From: Eonycteris spelaea
Taxonomy: Eukaryota > Chordata > Mammalia > Chiroptera > Pteropodidae
Assembly (NCBI GenBank): GCA_003508835.1
Contig: PUFA01000313.1
Span: forward strand, 372,001 to 436,000
DNA length: 64,000 nucleotides
Direction of reading: 5' to 3'
Shown: positions 59,260 through 64,000 of the stretch, one piece after another
Layout: each line of letters opens with the position of its first letter
Position numbering within the stretch: position 1 is the first letter of the stretch
Program-made: the position numbers and the translations under genes
Notes under the pieces: model-generated
The model's input: only the letters and a program-made list of their open reading frames with translations
Databases searched by the model: none
What the model was told of the DNA's origin: nothing

Positions 59260-59605
59260 ATTCTTTTCAAGCAGTATGTGTTTAATAAATATTTGTTAAT
59301 AAGTAACTCCTGCCCTCAAGGAGCTCACATTCTTGTGGGGTGGGTAGAAATGAACAGGGCAAAGTACATAAACAAACAAAGGGCAACAAATATCTGATAT
59401 AGTTAATCCCTCGCTCTTTTGTCTCTCCCTAATGCTGCATATGTTCATTGCCATGTGTGGTAAGATATGTGTGTTCAGGTATATGTGTGTGTGCCTCCTC
59501 CCTTAGTTGTAAATGTTTTGAGATAGGAAGCTATGCCTTAATCATCTTTATAGCTTTCCCTATCATGGAGCTTTAAACATGACAGACTTAATGAATGAAT
59601 ATCAC
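59260..59605 (+). repeat. Ancient repeat and L2 3'-end scraps
   Basis: atgtgtttaataaatatttg (near 59276), ctcaaggagctcacattctt (near 59315) and an L2-like 3' end at about 59490-59605 (gacagacttaatgaatgaat). They are separate small relics. Confidence 0.5.
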
Positions 59606-59609
59606 TTCA

Positions 59610-60095
59610 TCTACCATCGCTTCCCAATATACCTTTTCTTGTGGCCATAATAAGTTACTTCCTCCCTACTCACCATGTGTCAGCATACCTATGACTGTGA
59701 TAAGCCATTCTTTGTGTTTTCTACCTGGTCAGATTCTATTTATCTTAAGAGAACCAATCTAAGTAAACTGTGAGATATCCTGAAACTTCTCAAGAAAGAT
59801 TAACTACCTCTCTTCTTAGTTTCTGTAACATTTTGTCCATAATGCTGTCAGTCATGAACATGAACTTAGGGATGCGAGAGCCACAATATAGGAGTGTGGA
59901 TCTTGGGCACTAAGGAGGACCATGCCTGCATACTGGCCCTGAAAATTTCATGGAGCAGAACTAGCATACCAGCCTACACACTTATTTTAGGAAGAAATAA
60001 ACATATATTATTTGGGATCCTTATTATCCTCATCAAATTATGTAACTTGAGATTTTAAAACATAAATATGATCATATCAAATCCTAGCTCAAAAT
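59610..60095. other. Unannotated DNA
   Basis: No repeat or gene recognised. Confidence 0.4.
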
Positions 60096-60099
60096 AACT

Positions 60100-60640
60100 C
60101 CAGTGTTTTCCTCAATAGTTGGAGTACTCACAATAAAACCCAAACTCCTAACCAGCCTACGAAGCCCTGCATGATCGGCCTTCAGCAAGCTCTCTTACCT
60201 CTGCTTTCACCGTTCTGCCCCAAATGACTTTGCTCCAGCCACACTAACCTCACTGTTGTTGCTCAAACACACCAAGCTTGTTCCATCTCAGGGCTTATGC
60301 ACTTGCTAGGCTGCCTCCCGCTAAACCACTTCTCACAGATATCAATTGTCTCTGTTTTCATGTGGCAATCTGCTCAATGTCACCCCCTCAGAGGCCTATC
60401 CTGACCATACAATATAAATATTCTTCAACCATTGAGACTTTTGTTTAGTTTCTTCATGGCACTTATCTCTGGCCAGCATTGTATTATATATATGGTTGTT
60501 TATCATTTGTGTTCACTGCCAGAATGGTAGCTCTGTCTGGTCAAGGGCTTGGTTGGTTTTGTTCATAATTGCATCCCTATTGCCTAGTGCCGTGCTTGTC
60601 ACACAGTAGCTTTTAAAAATGTTTGATGAATGAATGAATG
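60100..60640 (+). mobile_element. L2 LINE 3' end, well preserved
   Basis: Sense L2: acaataaaacccaaactcct, cgaagccctgcatgatcggc, ctttgctccagccacactaa, tctcagggcttatgcacttg, gcctatcctgaccatacaat, tagtgccgtgcttgtcacac and a final aaatgtttgatgaatgaatg. The terminal short repeat is intact. Confidence 0.9.
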
Positions 60641-60744
60641 AAGTATAAACTGGGAGCAGCTCAGGTTGTTCATATACCTCCTGTGTTGACTAAAACTGTA
60701 TCACATTTATTTTTGTCCTATATGTGATAGCTTCTCCCTTTATA

Positions 60745-60910
60745 GAACTATTTTATTTATTTTATTTTTGTTTATTCTAATCCTTTCAAGAACTCTGTGA
60801 GGGAAAGGGGGTATAATTATGAATCCCATTTATAGATTAAGAAACTGAGGTGCACAGAAGTAACTCATCTCAGGTAACACAGTTAATAAGTGATGGAGGC
60901 AGGGATTCAT
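60745..60910 (-). repeat. MIR SINE
   Basis: Antisense MIR: aagaactctgtgagggaaag, tcccatttatagattaagaa, actgaggtgcacagaagtaa, then taacacagttaataagtgat. Confidence 0.87.
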
Positions 60911-60914
60911 ACTG

Positions 60915-61830
60915 ACCATCCCCACTTCTGGAGAAACTCTGAACATATATGTTTTTCTTCCACATAATGACCCTTGAAATTTTTGAAAATAATTTTCCAT
61001 ATGAAACAAAAATCTTCCATAGTATATTCGTCCATTTGTAAAATGTTTTTCTCATAATTTTCAACCACACGGTATTCTAGTTCTCATCAAAATGTATTCC
61101 AACATGTATATGCCCCTCTTATAAGGCAGAGTTCTGATTTAAACATTCTATTCTAGCTGTGATATGACTAGTCCCAAGAAACAGTGAAATTATGAGTTTG
61201 GTGGTCTGGGACCTGGTTTTCTATTATTCTTGTGGATGATTGCACTGGATTTAAATAGACAGCTAGAGAAGAACACCATTGGATGTTGTGATTGACTTTG
61301 TGATCAAGTAAACTCTGGTATTTTTCAAAGGAACTGCTGTCAGGCAAGGGGTTCCTCCATCCTGCCTTATTGCAATTGATCAAAAATCTATTTCATCCGA
61401 GCAATCTAAAGGTAAAATTTTCATTTATCTTTCTTAGAATTTATCTTGTTGATTTTATTCAGCCTAGCAGTCTAGGAGTCAGGATCACTGGGACCATTAC
61501 TAAATCATCTGTGGAATAATAAGTACCTTTTTAATAATATTCTCTCAGTCAAGATATGTTAACCCATCATATTTGACTTATTCGGCTTCATTTCTCAGTA
61601 TGTTTTATCCCGTTGCTCAAGTGAGACTTGTAGTCCTGGAATGTGAACCCTTTCCCCTTCTGCCTAGTGAAAACATTTACTTCTAATCCTATTTCCACTA
61701 ACTAATACAAATTCTTACTTTTCCTTTTGTACTCTGAATGTAGGCATGATTTGATACAATTTAGCTTTTAATTCTTATTTTCATCTTGCATACAAAGGTT
61801 GTCTGTGAGCAATAGAAGGACAAAGGCTAC
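60915..61830. other. Unannotated DNA
   Basis: No repeat or gene recognised. The 71-codon minus-strand frame at 61168-61383 has no known motif. Confidence 0.45.
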
Positions 61831-61839
61831 ATCTTATGC

Positions 61840-62300
61840 TTGGGTATGTACCCATGCCACCAAGAATAGTTCTTGATATATGGTAGGTGCCAAGAAGATT
61901 TCTTGTTTAAAGTTACAATAGATCTGGGAATATAAACTTGCTTTTGCTTGCAATTGGATGCTCAGTGCGGAATATAGTGCCTGGCAAATAGTAAGCATTT
62001 AGTAATTGTTTAGTGAATGAATGAATGAATGAATGGAGGTAGAATAAACAGCATGAATGAAAACCCTGATCAAAGTCAGTTACTAAGAGCCAGAATTCAT
62101 CTACACATCTATCCAGTCATTCACCAACCATTTACTGGGTGCCTACATGCCAGGTACTGCTATTCTGGATACTAGGTATATAGTGGCAAATAAGAGTGAT
62201 AGTTCTCTGCCTTCAGATGACTTACATTGTAGTGGAGACAGACACGACAGTAAGCCAATAATTATATAAAATGATTTCAGGTAAAGGCTTGTGCCCAAGA
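61840..62300 (+). repeat. L2-type 3' ends and an ancient repeat fragment
   Basis: Two short L2-like ends: ttgatatatggtaggtgcca (61875) and tagtgcctggcaaatagtaa, with (GAAT)n at about 62015-62035. From about 62095 the dispersed ancient repeat follows (accatttactgggtgcctac, atgccaggtactgctattct, atgacttacattgtagtgga). Confidence 0.6.
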
Positions 62301-62504
62301 AGGAAATAGAACACGATCATTATCTTGATATGACAGAAATTTACATGGGGACTACTCACTAACTAGTCGCCTTTGCAAATAAATATATGTGTGAAATGAC
62401 AGCAAGGGTCTTAGAGCCCACTCCTAGGCCTTCTAAAAACAAATGCTATGCAAATCCTTGACCTGAGAATCTCCTCTCTAACAATCTGAGCTAATTGCTT
62501 GTAG

Positions 62505-62985
62505 GTGGTTGAATAGTGTCCTTCAAAAATTCATTCACCTGGAACCTCATAATGCAACAAACTTTAAGATAGGATCTCTACAGATGTAATCAGTTAAATT
62601 AAGGTGAGGTTATACTGCATCAGGGTGGCCCCTAATTCAATGACTGGTATCTCTATAGGAAGACGGAAATTTGAGCCCAGACACACACAGAGAAGAATTC
62701 CATATGAAGACATAGAGGCATACAGGAGGAAGGCTCTGTGACAACTAAGGCAGAGATTGGAGTGATGCAGCTGTAAGCCAAGGAATGTCAAGGATTAGTG
62801 GCCATCATAAGAGCTAGGAAGAGGCCAGAATAATTCTTCCCTAGAGACTTCAGAGGGCTTGTGATCCTACCTTCACCTTGATTTCTAACTTCTAGCCTTC
62901 AAAACAATAAGAGAATGATTTTCTATTGTTTTAAACCACCTAGTTTTGGTTCTCTGTTATGGAAGCCCCAGGAAACTACTGCGCA
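62505..62985 (+). mobile_element. Solo LTR, MaLR-like, sense
   Basis: Landmarks: ggttgaatagtgtccttcaa, tctctacagatgtaatcagt, cagggtggcccctaattcaa, gcagagattggagtgatgca, acttctagccttcaaaacaa, then gttttaaaccacctagtttt and ggaagccccaggaaactact. It is the opposite orientation to the LTR at 55848. No internal retroviral sequence. Confidence 0.85.
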
Positions 62986-62989
62986 CCCC

Positions 62990-63415
62990 AGTTTAGGGAG
63001 TGTCTTCTTCTAAAATATATATATACTTCTGCTGTCATGCTAATTACTACTGGCAGACCTTTGGCTTAGAAAACTACTGGAGAGTGGCTGTCATTTGCAT
63101 GTTTAAGTGTTTCTGAAGGAGGTGGTTCTCTTAGGGTGAAATCTGTGAGTCAGACTTTTCATCAATTCAATTGAATGAACTTCCGTGGATAAAAGTTGAG
63201 GAGTTCAAATAAACCTAAGTCAAATCTTAGAGTCTAAAGTATTAAAGACATAAGAATGTTATTTTGCCACTCATCATTTATACCTTTACAGTCAAGAATG
63301 GCTAAGGATTTTGCATAAATTAACACAATTACATAAAGCCCACTTAAAAATCTTCTCAGATGCATAGAAATAAGGAAGAAACAACATGATATACCATGCC
63401 TTTGGAGCTAAGAGA
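62990..63415. other. Unannotated DNA
   Basis: No repeat or gene recognised. Confidence 0.4.
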
Positions 63416-63424
63416 TCTGGCATG

Positions 63425-63645
63425 AATCTTTAATTTCAATTTCTCTTTCTCTATCTTCTCACTGTGTGATCTAGGTCAAGGCTCTTAATGGCTCTGAGCC
63501 TCAATTTACTCAGCTATAGAATAGGAATAATGACAGTTGCTCTTTGGAGATTTTATGAAGAGTGGAGATAATGTAATAAATCAACTAGTAAAGTGCCTGG
63601 CAAATATTATGCCATCGATAAACAGTAGCTATTATGAAACGAGGT
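63425..63645 (+). repeat. MIR SINE
   Basis: Sense MIR: actgtgtgatctaggtcaag, ggctctgagcctcaatttac, tcagctatagaataggaata, then agtaaagtgcctggcaaata. Good preservation. Confidence 0.87.
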
Positions 63646-63649
63646 TAAA

Positions 63650-64000
63650 CAAAGTAGGAGTATAGAAATGTCTCTGTCAGAAAGATAAAATCAATTCAGG
63701 AAGTCATTTGGACTATAAAGGGCAAAGGCAAAACTAATTATGATCACTTTTTATTTCTTTCCATCCACAAAGTTAAACTTTGGAGAGTTTTTCTCGCTGG
63801 CCTTTAAATTTCTTATAACATTAATTGTTTAAATTTCTCTCAATATCTCTGTTGAATGTTTAATATACAAAGTTTTGCATTCACTTTATCCAGCCTTGTT
63901 TTAGATATAGTATACTCATCAAACACCTTGTAGTAATTAATTGTTCATTTTCAATTCCCTAGCTTTGGTATTAGCTGAAGTCGAAGGAAAATTTCCTTAG
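63650..64000. other. Unannotated DNA
   Basis: Nothing recognised up to the end of the window. Confidence 0.4.

Overview
This window looks like placental-mammal intergenic (or very large intronic) DNA. It is AT-rich and I could not support any host protein-coding exon, tRNA, rRNA or CRISPR array. What can be recognised is almost entirely transposable-element fossil record: L1 in both orientations and of several ages, L2, MIR, MaLR-type LTRs, two Tigger-like elements, three copies of one short hAT element, and CA/TG/TA microsatellites. The longest open frames are short and lie in L1 5' leaders or are chance frames in AT-rich sequence. All family names come from recalled consensus motifs, since no search could be run, and boundaries are approximate unless a target-site duplication (TSD) fixes them.

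Organism: L2, MIR, MaLR and Tigger together indicate a eutherian. The 3' ends of the younger L1s (antisense motif tttattggggtaacat near 3305 and 24840) resemble bat L1s. Short hAT elements with 8-bp TSDs, one inserted into an L1, also fit bats. I saw no primate Alu, rodent B1/B2, carnivore SINEC, ruminant BOV, horse ERE or vespertilionid Ves SINE. I infer a bat, possibly a SINE-poor Yinpterochiropteran; this is not proven.

Layout. 1-2.9 kb: unique DNA with MIRs and a CA repeat. 4-7.5 kb: old antisense L1, invaded by a MIR, which was invaded by a twin-primed L1. 7.7-10.6 kb: Tigger, then a sense L1 holding a hAT and an antisense L1. 10.6-15.7 kb: LTRs, MIRs and unique DNA. 15.7-19.4 kb: a sense L1 3' end, then a GC-rich antisense L1 leader that stops at the ORF1 start in an A-rich tail. 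20.3-27.2 kb: two more twin-primed L1s and a long old L1. 30.2 kb: second hAT. 32.1-41.8 kb: two colinear copies of an ancient repeat, one split by an L1 that carries the third hAT, plus an old L1 holding a second Tigger. 42-49.5 kb: MIR, L2 and a 2.7-kb old L1. 51-55.2 kb: an LTR inside an L1, then an ORF1-bearing L1 that lacks most of ORF2. 55.4-64 kb: MIR, L2 and LTR relics in unique DNA.

There are no genes working together here. The biological content is a stratified insertion history: old L1, then MIR or LTR, then younger L1, then hAT. The best candidates for something new are the two L1 derivatives that keep a 5' leader but lack ORF2 (16966-19433 and 52466-55170), the 324-bp periodicity in one leader, and the two colinear ancient-repeat copies.
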